A stretch of DNA of 64,000 nt from an uncultured Candidatus Saccharibacteria bacterium (GTDB taxonomy: Bacteria; Patescibacteriota; Saccharimonadia; Saccharimonadales; Saccharimonadaceae), in contig CALEXY010000012.1 in assembly GCA_937924995.1 (NCBI GenBank), positions 36,988 through 100,987 of the forward strand. The letters run 5' to 3'. Positions 42,987 to 51,753 of the stretch are shown here, one piece after another. The notes below the pieces were generated by a model, which ran no database searches, was not told where the DNA came from, and was given only the letters and a program-made list of their open reading frames with translations. The position numbers and the translations under genes were made by a program. Numbering within the stretch: position 1 is the stretch's first letter; every line of letters starts with the position of its first letter.

Positions 42987-44756
42987 TTATTTTCCCTCCT
43001 TAGCCTGGCGCATTTCATCCGCAAATTCTTCTTCCGAGAATTGAGACTTCGCGATTTCTTGGTAAACCTTACATTTTTTCAAGAGTTCCAAATGAGCCCC
43101 TTTCCCTACCATCTTTCCCTGATCGAGAACAATAATTTGCTCAGCTTCTTTAATCGTACTAATACGTTGCGCTACAATTAACACGACCGTGTCCTGAATT
43201 TCCGACTTCAAATCTTCTCGGAGCTTCTTGTCAGTCTTCATGTCAAGAGCCGAAAAAGCATCATCGAAAATTAAAATTTCAGGTTGCTTGGCTAAAGCAC
43301 GAGCGATAGCGAGACGCTGCCTTTGACCACCGGAAACATTGGTACCACCTTGAGAAATTGGCGCATCGTATTGGTCTTTTAGCTTAGTGACAAATTCTTC
43401 AGCTTGAGCAATTTTAGCGGCATGGCGCATACGCGCATCAAGTTCCGATTTTTTAAGATTTTCGACACCGTAAAGAATGTTGCTACGCACGGTGCCAGTA
43501 AAGAGATAACCACGCTGCGGAACGTAACCGATTTTATCCATAAGGGCATTTTCGGTGTATTCCTTGATGTTGAGATTATTAATTAAAACCTCACCCTCGG
43601 TGGCGTCGAAGAAACGTGGCACGAGATTAATTAAAGTTGATTTACCAGAACCAGTGGAACCAATAAAGGCGGTAGTTTGCCCAGATTTAGCCACAAAAGA
43701 AATATCCTCGATGATGGCTTCAGATTTTTTACCATAGGAAAAAGTCACATGCTTAAATTCCACGGAAGGAACCTCGCTAGGCGTTTCAGTCATTTGGTCC
43801 TTAAAAATAATTTGGCTCTTAGTTTCAAGGACTTCAGAGATGCGCTTACTCGAAACATTACCACGAGGGATCATGACAAAAAGAAAAGTTAGGAAGAGGA
43901 AGGACATGAGAACCTGGGCAGAATATTGCGAAAAAGCAAGCATGCGACCGAGATAACTCATATCGGTATGAAGATTAGAGACACCGATGAAGATAATGAG
44001 AACGGCGGAAAGATTGAAAACTAGATTCACTACTGGCTGCTGAAAAGCCATAACCTTGGAAATATAAATATCGGTAGTTTTTAATTTTTCATTACTACGC
44101 TCGAATTTATTTTCTTCATACTTTTGTTTATTAAGTGCACGAATTACCTTGATGCCGGTGAGATTTTCACGCGTAATAGAGTTAATTTTATCCAAGATCT
44201 TTTGATAGACCTTAAATTTTGGAATGGCAAGACTGATTAAAATCGCAGCCTGAATAAAGAGGATAGCGACAGATACCGCGATAATCCAAGTCATATTTGG
44301 CGCAGTGCGGAAAGCCTGAATAATCGCACCGATTGCCATAAACGGCACGCGCACCATCATGGTAAGACTCATAATCAGGGTGCGCTGGACGGTCGAGATA
44401 TCGTTGGTAGTACGAGTAATGAGTGAGGCGGTAGAGAATTTCTCGACGTCAGCAAAAGAAAGTGACATCACCTTGGCGAAGACATCCTTGCGCATATCCA
44501 TGGAGACACGACTACTGACCTTGGCGGAAAAATAAGATGAAACGATACTACCAAGTGAGCCAAGCGCGGTAATACCAAGCATGAATAGACCGGCTTGAAA
44601 AATGAAGCTCATGTTGGATTCGGCTACACCCTTATTCATAATATCTGAACTTAAAGCAGGTAGCTCAAGAGCGGTATAAACTTGAAGTGCAACACCTAAG
44701 ACAATTAAAAGGCATTGCCAAAAATAAGGTTTTAAATATTTGATAGATTTTAGCAT
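42987..44756 (-). CDS. ABC transporter, fused permease-ATPase (first half of exporter pair)
   Basis: The product is 589 residues. Six membrane helices are followed by an ATPase domain with GSTGSGKSTLINL, VPQRGYLFTGTV, the canonical signature NVSGGQRQRLAIARAL and LIFDDAFSALDMKTD. The Walker B ends in Asp (D-D instead of D-E), so this half may carry the inactive catalytic site, as expected in a heterodimer. Downstream are the second half and ung. The composite repeat copy 2 lies just upstream. Confidence 0.92.
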   Translation of the reverse strand: MLKSIKYLKPYFWQCLLIVLGVALQVYTALELPALSSDIMNKGVAESNMSFIFQAGLFMLGITALGSLGSIVSSYFSAKVSSRVSMDMRKDVFAKVMSLSFADVEKFSTASLITRTTNDISTVQRTLIMSLTMMVRVPFMAIGAIIQAFRTAPNMTWIIAVSVAILFIQAAILISLAIPKFKVYQKILDKINSITRENLTGIKVIRALNKQKYEENKFERSNEKLKTTDIYISKVMAFQQPVVNLVFNLSAVLIIFIGVSNLHTDMSYLGRMLAFSQYSAQVLMSFLFLTFLFVMIPRGNVSSKRISEVLETKSQIIFKDQMTETPSEVPSVEFKHVTFSYGKKSEAIIEDISFVAKSGQTTAFIGSTGSGKSTLINLVPRFFDATEGEVLINNLNIKEYTENALMDKIGYVPQRGYLFTGTVRSNILYGVENLKKSELDARMRHAAKIAQAEEFVTKLKDQYDAPISQGGTNVSGGQRQRLAIARALAKQPEILIFDDAFSALDMKTDKKLREDLKSEIQDTVVLIVAQRISTIKEAEQIIVLDQGKMVGKGAHLELLKKCKVYQEIAKSQFSEEEFADEMRQAKEGK

Positions 44757-44807
44757 GTTTGTTCCTTCTGAATAAATAATTATAACAAAAAAATCAGATT
44801 AATTAAA

Positions 44808-44980
44808 GAATGTCGCATGGGAGAGAATGTCGCATACCTCGTTCCAGAGACACTCAAGGGGAAGAATGTCGCATGCCTTTTATCGGACCGCTCAAGGGGA
44901 GAGAACGCCGCATACCTCGTTCCGGAGACACTCAAGGCCGTTCGGCCAAGCTTATGCTCCGTCAGAGGTAAGCGGCATTC
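44808..44980 (+). repeat. Composite repeat, copy 2
   Basis: It has a short partial unit, then three units like GAATGTCGCATACC-N8-GAGACACTCAAGGGG, then a long nested hairpin ending GGTAAGCGGCATTC. It is the same design as copy 1 (19515-19667) on the opposite strand. It occupies most of the 289-bp gap between the exporter pair and the ABC-2 permease gene; no gene is seen there. Confidence 0.85.
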
Positions 44981-45045
44981 TCTTTATGCTGATATTCAAA
45001 AAAATGAAAGGCAAGACGACATTCTTTTTAAAAGTCTAAAATTGC

Positions 45046-45939
45046 TTAATTCTGTTTCCTAAATTTATTCTGTAGAATGAAGATAGTGACTAAACCGATG
45101 ATTGAGCTTATGGCGATGAGATACATCATGTTAAGTGGGACTTCGTGATTAAAAAAGGAGATTTTGTAGTCGAGAGCGGTTTTTACGGCGTCAATAGCTT
45201 GCGATGGAATTTCATCCTTAGCCATTTCTTGAAATGGTGCAGTGAGGGCATGATTTTTGATCAGCGACATAAAATAAGTGCTTGGCAGGAACATAATACT
45301 ATCACGGAGCAAGGCGGAGAAATTTGAAATTGGCATATAAGCCCCACAAATAAAACCATAACCGGCGCTCACGATGTTGGCCACGGCACTGAGTTGGCCT
45401 TGAGTCTTGAGACCGAAATTTACTACGGAAGCCAATGCGGTGCCGAAGAAAGAAAGTAAAATGACATCGCCAAACAGCAGCAAAACATCCTTCAATTCGT
45501 AGTACCAACAATTTTGGATGCGGATATAAAGTAAGCAAAGAATGAGCGCCACGAGATTAATAATAATCGTGGAAATAAATGTCGCGGTGAAATAAGCAAG
45601 ACTCTTGGTATGATTTTTGATCGGAGAAACATCGATATCTTTGGTGCTACCAGTAACCTTATCATTCACCATTAAAAGATTCGAGGAAAAAGCCACTGTT
45701 ACACTACAGACCGCAAGGAGACAGGCGAGAATTTGCCCGTTCACCACAGCGTTAATTACGCCTTCTGGAAGTGCGACACCCAAGGCGTCTTTATCAAGAC
45801 TGTTATGAAAAACGCGACCAAGAAAAGTAACGTAGAGAATCAATAAAATCATTGGCGTGATCAGCGAAGCAAAAAACATTGATTTGTCGCTGAAGAAAAC
45901 TTTGACATTACGTGCAGTGAGATTGAGAAATTTTTTCAT
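45046..45939 (-). CDS. ABC-2 type transporter permease
   Basis: The product is 297 residues. It has six membrane helices in the ABC-2 arrangement, with a large extracellular loop after the first helix. The sequence ISNFSALLRDSIMFLPSTYFM resembles the conserved region of drug-exporting permeases. It is 3 nt downstream of its ATPase gene. The substrate is unknown. Confidence 0.88.
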   Translation of the reverse strand: MKKFLNLTARNVKVFFSDKSMFFASLITPMILLILYVTFLGRVFHNSLDKDALGVALPEGVINAVVNGQILACLLAVCSVTVAFSSNLLMVNDKVTGSTKDIDVSPIKNHTKSLAYFTATFISTIIINLVALILCLLYIRIQNCWYYELKDVLLLFGDVILLSFFGTALASVVNFGLKTQGQLSAVANIVSAGYGFICGAYMPISNFSALLRDSIMFLPSTYFMSLIKNHALTAPFQEMAKDEIPSQAIDAVKTALDYKISFFNHEVPLNMMYLIAISSIIGLVTIFILQNKFRKQN

Positions 45940-45942
45940 GTT

Positions 45943-46890
45943 TTACTCCGCTTTCGTTTTGCTATTTTTTGATTCCGAAATATCAGTACCTGGTTTATTT
46001 TTCGTAACTGTGAGAAAAACATCGTCTAGTGTACTTTTAATTAATTCAAAATCCTGGAAGAGTTCCGGGTATTTAATAATCAGTTTAGTAACAACTGCTG
46101 AATTTTTAACTTTAATTTGGAAGGTCTTATGGATTTTTTGATAAGGTAATTTAAGCTTTTTAACATCCGCCTCTTCCACGCCATAGAGATGCAAAATATC
46201 GGTGGCGTATTGAGTTTTTAATTCGAGCGGCGTACCTTCAGCAATAATTCTTCCCTTGTCCAAAATCGTAACATAATCCGCATCAGCAGCTTCCTCCATG
46301 TAGTGCGTGGTGAGAAAAATTGTCATTTTAAGATCCTCGCGAAGTTTGGAAATAATCCGCCAAACTTTACTGCGAGTACCTGGGTCAAGGCCAGTGGTCG
46401 GCTCATCAAGAATGAGAATTTTCGGCTGATGAATAATAGCACGTGCGATGTCAACACGACGTTTTTGGCCGCCAGAAAGTTTTTGAATTTTCTGATTTTT
46501 AATTTCGGCGAGATCGAAAAGTTTTTCCAATTCCTGGTAGCGAGCTTTGAACTCTTGGCCAAAAATACTATAAAATCCAGCGCGGAATTTAAGATTTTCA
46601 TAAACGGTGAGAGTTTTATCAAGGATAGAATCCTGAAAAACCACGCCAATTTGATTTTTAATTTTATCAAGATGAGTGGCGACGTCTTGACCGCAAATAG
46701 TAATGTGCCCAGAATCAATCTTCAGCCCACCATACATCATGGAGATGGTGGTAGATTTGCCAGCACCATTGATGCCGAGGAAGGCGAAGAGGCTGCCTTC
46801 ATAAACTTCTAAATTAATCTTGCGAACAGCCTTAGTTTTGCCGAAGCTTTTCTCAAGATTTTCGATTTTAATGATTGTCTGATTAGTCAT
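45943..46890 (-). CDS. ABC-2 type transporter ATP-binding protein (DrrA-like)
   Basis: The product is 315 residues. Walker A is GINGAGKST, the signature is LSGGQKRRVDIARAI, Walker B is ILILDEPTTGLDPGTR, and the H-loop is LTTHYMEEA. A C-terminal extension of about 90 residues is typical of DrrA-like ATPases. It starts from a leaderless-type promoter (TATAAT at 46898-46903 ending 7 nt before ATG) and pairs with the ABC-2 permease. It may export a drug, lipid or surface molecule; the nearby surface proteins do not settle which. Confidence 0.92.
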   Translation of the reverse strand: MTNQTIIKIENLEKSFGKTKAVRKINLEVYEGSLFAFLGINGAGKSTTISMMYGGLKIDSGHITICGQDVATHLDKIKNQIGVVFQDSILDKTLTVYENLKFRAGFYSIFGQEFKARYQELEKLFDLAEIKNQKIQKLSGGQKRRVDIARAIIHQPKILILDEPTTGLDPGTRSKVWRIISKLREDLKMTIFLTTHYMEEAADADYVTILDKGRIIAEGTPLELKTQYATDILHLYGVEEADVKKLKLPYQKIHKTFQIKVKNSAVVTKLIIKYPELFQDFELIKSTLDDVFLTVTKNKPGTDISESKNSKTKAE

Positions 46891-46897
46891 TAATATA

Positions 46898-46903
46898 ATT
46901 ATA
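46898..46903 (-). promoter_or_regulatory. -10 box of the ABC-2 exporter operon
   Basis: TATAAT on the minus strand ends 7 nt before the ATPase ATG. Confidence 0.6.
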
Positions 46904-46919
46904 TACTAGTTTGAAGTTT

Positions 46920-48623
46920 TTAGACTTTACGCGTGAAGTAGCCTGGAGCACCTGGCCGATCAATTTTAAGACCGCCAAGATGAGACCATGAAAATGATAA
47001 TCCTCGACTACCATTTCCACCTTCAAGTGATATCAAATTATGAAATATATCAATATTCGCTTCATTATTGGTCGCCTCGTTAGCGATTGCTTTGTCAGTC
47101 TCAAAATCAGCTGAAGCATAAATCTTTTTAAGCGTATAATTCGGGTTATCATTGTAAAACATGCCACGAAATTTAATCACATTTTTTGTATTAAAACTAC
47201 TTAAATCCAAACTTTCAATACTACTCATATTCGCAAACATGCCATTCATATCAGTAACATTTTCCGTGTTAAATGAACTAATATTAAGACTAGTCAATGC
47301 GGCCATACCTGAAAACATGCTAGACATATCAGTTACGTTAGTGGTATTAAAACTTGAGAGATCAAGGGAGGTGAGACTACGCATATTAGAGAACATATTA
47401 TTCATATTTGTTACATTGGAGGTATCGAAATTAGAAAGATTTAAGGAAGTGAATCCGAATGAATTATAGAACATACTACTCATATTCGCTACTTTAGAAG
47501 TATCGAAATTCGAGAGATTAAGAGAGGTGAGGCTATATAAATAAGCGAACATATAATCCATATTCGTTACTTTAGAAGTATCGAAATTAGAGACATTGAG
47601 AGAGCTGAGACTAAACATGGTAGAGAACATATTACTCATATTTGTTACTTTGGAGGTATCGAAATTAGAAAGATCAAGAGAGGTGAGGTTGGACGAAGAA
47701 GCGAACATACTACCCATATCCATTACTCTAGAAGTATCGAAATTAGAAAGATCAAGGGAAGTGAGACTACGCATATCAGAGAACATAGACACGCTGTTCT
47801 CATTTAGATACACTTTTTCCGGATCAGCATAATAATAGGCAGTTTTATCAGTCGGATCTAACCACATTTTAATTTCGTAGTCTGAATCATCATTTTCAAC
47901 ATTTACAGTGTTTATAGTTGCAATTGGGGCAGTAGAGTTTTTCTTAAAATATTCAATCTTATCTGTAGCGGTTTCTAGCGATTTTAATCTATTGTTAAAG
48001 CTATATCCATTCATCATTTTAGCGATTGGGTCATATCGATTAGTTAGGATAGAAAAGATTAGTTTGTTTTTATAATTACCACTCTCTAAGTTGTTTCCTA
48101 GTTTCACGCCAATACTCAGATGGTTCGATTCACTGCCATTAGTCTTCTCTGCTGTTTGCAAAATTTGCGCTGGTCTAGATAATGCTGGGATTGGTGAATA
48201 ATCTGTTGAAGTACCGAACCTATAGCCCCAGGTATTACTCGAAAAGCTATTTAGTACGCTAGGAGCTGAGATCGAATCAATCTTGGCATTAGTGCTTGAA
48301 TCGGCATTAGTCAAAGCATTCTCGTCGGTTTCCGAATTAAGAGTCACAGTATACCCCGTCCGGTTATTAGTATTCACTATTAGTGATAATGAGACTTCCT
48401 TGGTTTGACTCGCAGAATTAAGAATTTCATTACCGTTTACGGAAACAGCAGAATTATCTACTGTAGCCGACAAAGTCGGCACAAATAGAGCCGAAGTATT
48501 TTGGAAGATGACCAAATTAGAAAAAGAGACTAAGGCTAAAAATAATCCGAGAACTTTTAATTCCCATCTAAACCCCCCCCCCCCCGCGTGGGGGTTTGTA
48601 TTATGCGATTTTTGGCTTTGCAT
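46920..48623 (-). CDS. BspA-like surface protein with DUF285 repeats, poly-G switch
   Basis: The product is 567 residues. A signal-like segment (about 24-48) and an extracellular N-terminal part of about 220 residues come before eight 26-residue BspA/DUF285 repeats such as MFxxxxxLTSLDLSNFDTSKVTNM. It ends GAPGYFTRKV, the usual end of this domain, with no sorting motif. Such proteins are surface adhesins in other bacteria. Codons 14-17 are GGG, part of a run of 13 G on the coding strand (48573-48585). A change of one G shifts the frame to an early stop. There is no Shine-Dalgarno sequence. Confidence 0.88.
   Translation of the reverse strand: MQSQKSHNTNPHAGGGGFRWELKVLGLFLALVSFSNLVIFQNTSALFVPTLSATVDNSAVSVNGNEILNSASQTKEVSLSLIVNTNNRTGYTVTLNSETDENALTNADSSTNAKIDSISAPSVLNSFSSNTWGYRFGTSTDYSPIPALSRPAQILQTAEKTNGSESNHLSIGVKLGNNLESGNYKNKLIFSILTNRYDPIAKMMNGYSFNNRLKSLETATDKIEYFKKNSTAPIATINTVNVENDDSDYEIKMWLDPTDKTAYYYADPEKVYLNENSVSMFSDMRSLTSLDLSNFDTSRVMDMGSMFASSSNLTSLDLSNFDTSKVTNMSNMFSTMFSLSSLNVSNFDTSKVTNMDYMFAYLYSLTSLNLSNFDTSKVANMSSMFYNSFGFTSLNLSNFDTSNVTNMNNMFSNMRSLTSLDLSSFNTTNVTDMSSMFSGMAALTSLNISSFNTENVTDMNGMFANMSSIESLDLSSFNTKNVIKFRGMFYNDNPNYTLKKIYASADFETDKAIANEATNNEANIDIFHNLISLEGGNGSRGLSFSWSHLGGLKIDRPGAPGYFTRKV
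48573..48585 (-). repeat. Homopolymeric G13 tract in a surface protein gene
   Basis: Thirteen C on the plus strand (13 G on the coding strand) lie 38-50 nt inside the gene. A C5 run just 5' of it can pair with part of the tract. Losing one G gives a stop about 10 codons later; gaining one gives TAG right after the tract. Confidence 0.9.
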
Positions 48624-48698
48624 ATGTATTATTTTACCATAAACGCAATGAAAATTTTATGGTCTTGGAGTCAGAATTTATCGGATGCAATAAATATT

Positions 48699-50477
48699 TT
48701 ATGGTTTTCGAGTGAAATAGCCTGGGTGACCGTTAGTTGGATCGTCGATGCGAAGCCAAGTCTTGTCGGCGGTCGATGGATCCGGAAGGAAGGAACCATT
48801 TCCACCACGAAGATTAGTACGCCCAGTAAACATATTCGTAAAATCTGTACCAGCGGAAGTATCAAAATCTTGCTTCACGTAAATTCTTTCGAGCTTATCA
48901 ACGAGAAGGCTACGATCAATACCAAACATCGTATTAAAATCAGTTACTTTAGAAGTGTTAAAATTCGAAATATCCAGAGTTTTAAGTTTTTCAGTATTAT
49001 TAAACATATTTGACATATTTTCGACGTTACTTGTATCAAAATTTGATAGATTTAATTCTTCAAGATTTCGAAGACCGCCAAACATACTTTTCATATCTTT
49101 AACTTTGGAAGTATTGAAGTTAGATAGGTCAAGATTCGGCACACCAGAATTATAGAACATGTATTGCATATGTGTGACTGTCTGAGTATTAAAGTTATGA
49201 AGATCTAGTTTTTTAAGCGCATGAGTGTTTTGGAACATGTTCCCCATAAACCAAGTATTACTAGTATCAAAACTTGAAAGATTAATTTCCTCTACCGAAT
49301 AGGCCTCCATAAACATCGCATTCATATAAATAACCTTGCGTGTATCAAAACTTGAAAGATCTAGTTTACTAATCCAGTTCTTATAAAAAAGTCTGCCCAT
49401 ATTCGTTACGTTGCTAGTATTGAAATTCGAGAAATTAATCTCTGTGATATACGGCTGATTGCTAAACATAGATTTCATATTAGTAACTTTACTTGCATCA
49501 AACGGTCTTAAGTCTAATTCCCTGTAGCCAGAATAAGAAAACATATCCTCACAATCTGGATTAAGATAAAGCTTATCGGCCTCAGAATAATAGTAAATAG
49601 TTTTAGTGTCTTTATCGAGCCAAGCTAGGACCGCCCGATCGGAAGTTTCATCAATTTCAAGATGTACGGTAGGAATATTTTCTGCGGGAGATGCAGTACT
49701 ACGTTTAAAATGCTCAAGACTATACTTTGAAGAAATTGGAGCAGACAGAAGTGAAGAAATTTTACTTTGAAATTCTTTACCCTTAACCAAATTAGCTTCG
49801 GTCGGATATTCATTAGTAACCGTGGAAAAAATCACTTTGTTTTGATAGGTGCCGGTAGGGAGATTATTTCCTAACTTGATGCCGATGGCAAAACATATAT
49901 TATCACCAATTACGTCATCCCCTCTACTGATGCCAGCACGTGTGTCATGTACCGAACCGCTAACTAAATCAAGTGGATCCCATTCTTCTGGCTCTCTTTC
50001 AGGATACTCCATTTCACAATCAAGACTACCAGCAAAAGTATTTTCCGCAAAATCGGCTAAATGTTCAACCCCTACCCCGCTAGAAATCATATTAATAGAA
50101 GAAGTATTAGAAGAATCATGGATGTCGGTAAAGGCGGTTTTCTCCACATCAACATAAGTACCCGTACCAGTAGGATTATTGGTTTTTATATTAAGATACA
50201 TTGGCAAAGTTACGGCATGATTTGGTTTACTTAGAATATCGTTACTATGTAGCTCAATATTCGAGGCAGATAACAAAGAAACCGACAGCGAAGGTGTCGG
50301 TTTCAGGGCATAAGATGATTGTACTTCAAAGAATAAATTGGATAATACCAGTGAAAAAATAAGTATCGTGATTTTGAAGAAAGTATCTTGGGAGAGAAAA
50401 AGTTTTTCAAAACTGTTAACGAGGAACGAAAGGACTCGGACCCCGGTGATACTTAATTTTTTCACACATGTAATCAT
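48699..50477 (-). CDS. BspA-like surface protein with DUF285 repeats
   Basis: The product is 592 residues. A hydrophobic N-terminal segment (about 33-56, signal-anchor or signal peptide) is followed by an extracellular domain of about 250 residues and eight roughly 26-residue DUF285 repeats. The end is GHPGYFTRKP, close to that of the downstream paralog. The repeats differ more from each other than in the paralog, so this copy is older or under less recombination. It lacks a poly-G tract. A role in host contact is inferred from the family. The 245 bp upstream, towards tRNA-Arg, show no gene. Confidence 0.85.
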   Translation of the reverse strand: MITCVKKLSITGVRVLSFLVNSFEKLFLSQDTFFKITILIFSLVLSNLFFEVQSSYALKPTPSLSVSLLSASNIELHSNDILSKPNHAVTLPMYLNIKTNNPTGTGTYVDVEKTAFTDIHDSSNTSSINMISSGVGVEHLADFAENTFAGSLDCEMEYPEREPEEWDPLDLVSGSVHDTRAGISRGDDVIGDNICFAIGIKLGNNLPTGTYQNKVIFSTVTNEYPTEANLVKGKEFQSKISSLLSAPISSKYSLEHFKRSTASPAENIPTVHLEIDETSDRAVLAWLDKDTKTIYYYSEADKLYLNPDCEDMFSYSGYRELDLRPFDASKVTNMKSMFSNQPYITEINFSNFNTSNVTNMGRLFYKNWISKLDLSSFDTRKVIYMNAMFMEAYSVEEINLSSFDTSNTWFMGNMFQNTHALKKLDLHNFNTQTVTHMQYMFYNSGVPNLDLSNFNTSKVKDMKSMFGGLRNLEELNLSNFDTSNVENMSNMFNNTEKLKTLDISNFNTSKVTDFNTMFGIDRSLLVDKLERIYVKQDFDTSAGTDFTNMFTGRTNLRGGNGSFLPDPSTADKTWLRIDDPTNGHPGYFTRKP

Positions 50478-50722
50478 AACATAAGTTTAATAGTTTATGC
50501 AATTGTTTTATTTACAACAACTACATCTTCTACTTTTTCTCTCCTTCTTTAACCTTAGTATAGCATAAACATTTTAAAAATACAGGTTAAATTCAGATTA
50601 TGAGTGGTGGAATTTGTAAGATGAATTTTGTAAGATTGTGGGTATATTTTAGAACTCAACACAACTCTTGAGGCTAGCCGATTTTGCTTTTTACCGAGTT
50701 AGTGATAGAATAAAAATAACTT

Positions 50723-50799
50723 GGCGCCATAGCTCAGCTGGATAGAGCAGGAGACTTCTAAGCTCAAGGTCATAGGTTCGAACCCTATTGGCGCTACCA
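50723..50799 (+). tRNA. tRNA-Arg (anticodon TCT)
   Basis: Acceptor GGCGCCA pairs with TGGCGCT. The anticodon loop is CTTCTAA and CCA is encoded. The anticodon stem (GGAGA with GCTCA) has two mismatches, 27-43 and 31-39. A TAGAAT box lies 12 nt upstream. The last bases overlap the stop codon of the convergent phosphoesterase gene. Confidence 0.92.
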
Positions 50800-51744
50800 A
50801 TTTTTATAAGTATGTTTGACGTACGGCTTGCGAGCGTACGTTTTTTTATCGGAAATTTCGAGATAGGTGAGATAAGTGGGATAAAAAACATTGAGCTTTT
50901 CAAGCAAACCAAGGTGAGCATGAAAAGTAGTGACCGGCCCAACTACGATTAGTTTATCGTCATAAGTTTTCAAGGTGTGACGACATGCGCCCGAAAAAAG
51001 TTTCTTGGTGGGAGAAATAATTCCCTTTTGATTACGCCAAAATTCGTCGAGTACGGGCGGGACAATGCCATTATGCATATGTCCAGATAAAATATAATCA
51101 AAAGGCTGCAAAAGAAATTCTATATCTGGGGTCTGGAGATAAGTCGGAGCATGAATGAGAGCGAATTTCAATTTATCGGCAGGTGGCTCTGGAAGATTCG
51201 CTAGAGTTTTCGTAAGATCTTCGAGCTGAGCTTCGGCGTTTTCTGCAAAATTTACCCCATCTTCGGTGTAGTAAGACTTTTTCTGAGTGTAACCAAAACA
51301 ATAAATATCACCATCTTGGTAGATTTCATCATCGAGCAAAACTAGATTTGGCACCTGACGAAGAGATTTAAGGAATTCTTTATCGCGCACGATATGCCAG
51401 CCTTTTTTATTTTCAGGTATACGGTAAAAGTCATGATTACCGAGACTGACGATCATTTTGCGAACCGATGAAATAGCCGTGAGATTTTGCAAGAAGCCAA
51501 GAAAACGTTCACGCTCAGCAAGAGAATCTATACATTCCAAAGTATCAATTAAATCCCCGGGAATAAAAATATAATCTGGACGGGCAAATTCAAATTGCTT
51601 GATAATGGCGCGGAGTTTTAGATTTTTTACTAGACGCGAAAAATGAATATCGGAAATCACCGCAATTTTCAGAGACTTGGATTGACCGGAAAAAAGCGGT
51701 GTTTTGCGATAAAGTTTGTAGGTAGTTTCTTGAAAAATTTTCAC
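50794..51744 (-). CDS. Calcineurin-like metallophosphoesterase
   Basis: The product is 316 residues with a GTG start. The metal-binding motifs are SDIHFSRL (D-x-H), PGDLIDT (GDxxD), LGNHDFYR (GNHD), LIHAPTYLQ and LSGHMHNG (GHxH). It may hydrolyse phosphoesters of lipids or nucleotides, like YaeI/YkuE types; the substrate is unknown. The stop codon overlaps the tRNA-Arg acceptor end, and a plus-strand terminator for that tRNA lies inside its last codons. It probably shares a transcript with the methyltransferase upstream. Confidence 0.87.
   Translation of the reverse strand: MKIFQETTYKLYRKTPLFSGQSKSLKIAVISDIHFSRLVKNLKLRAIIKQFEFARPDYIFIPGDLIDTLECIDSLAERERFLGFLQNLTAISSVRKMIVSLGNHDFYRIPENKKGWHIVRDKEFLKSLRQVPNLVLLDDEIYQDGDIYCFGYTQKKSYYTEDGVNFAENAEAQLEDLTKTLANLPEPPADKLKFALIHAPTYLQTPDIEFLLQPFDYILSGHMHNGIVPPVLDEFWRNQKGIISPTKKLFSGACRHTLKTYDDKLIVVGPVTTFHAHLGLLEKLNVFYPTYLTYLEISDKKTYARKPYVKHTYKNW
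50819..50847 (+). terminator. tRNA-Arg terminator inside the convergent phosphoesterase gene
   Basis: ACGTACG/CGTACGT hairpin followed by seven T on the plus strand, within the last codons of the minus-strand gene. Confidence 0.75.
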
Positions 51745-51753
51745 TCGAAAGAA

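Noticed and set aside
44817..45062. Plus-strand open frame over the composite repeat
   Set aside because: The frame exists because the repeat lacks stops in it; the peptide is itself repetitive and has no ribosome-binding site.
47161..49560. Regular 78-bp spaced repeats as a possible CRISPR array
   Set aside because: They are in frame within two coding sequences and translate into DUF285 repeats.
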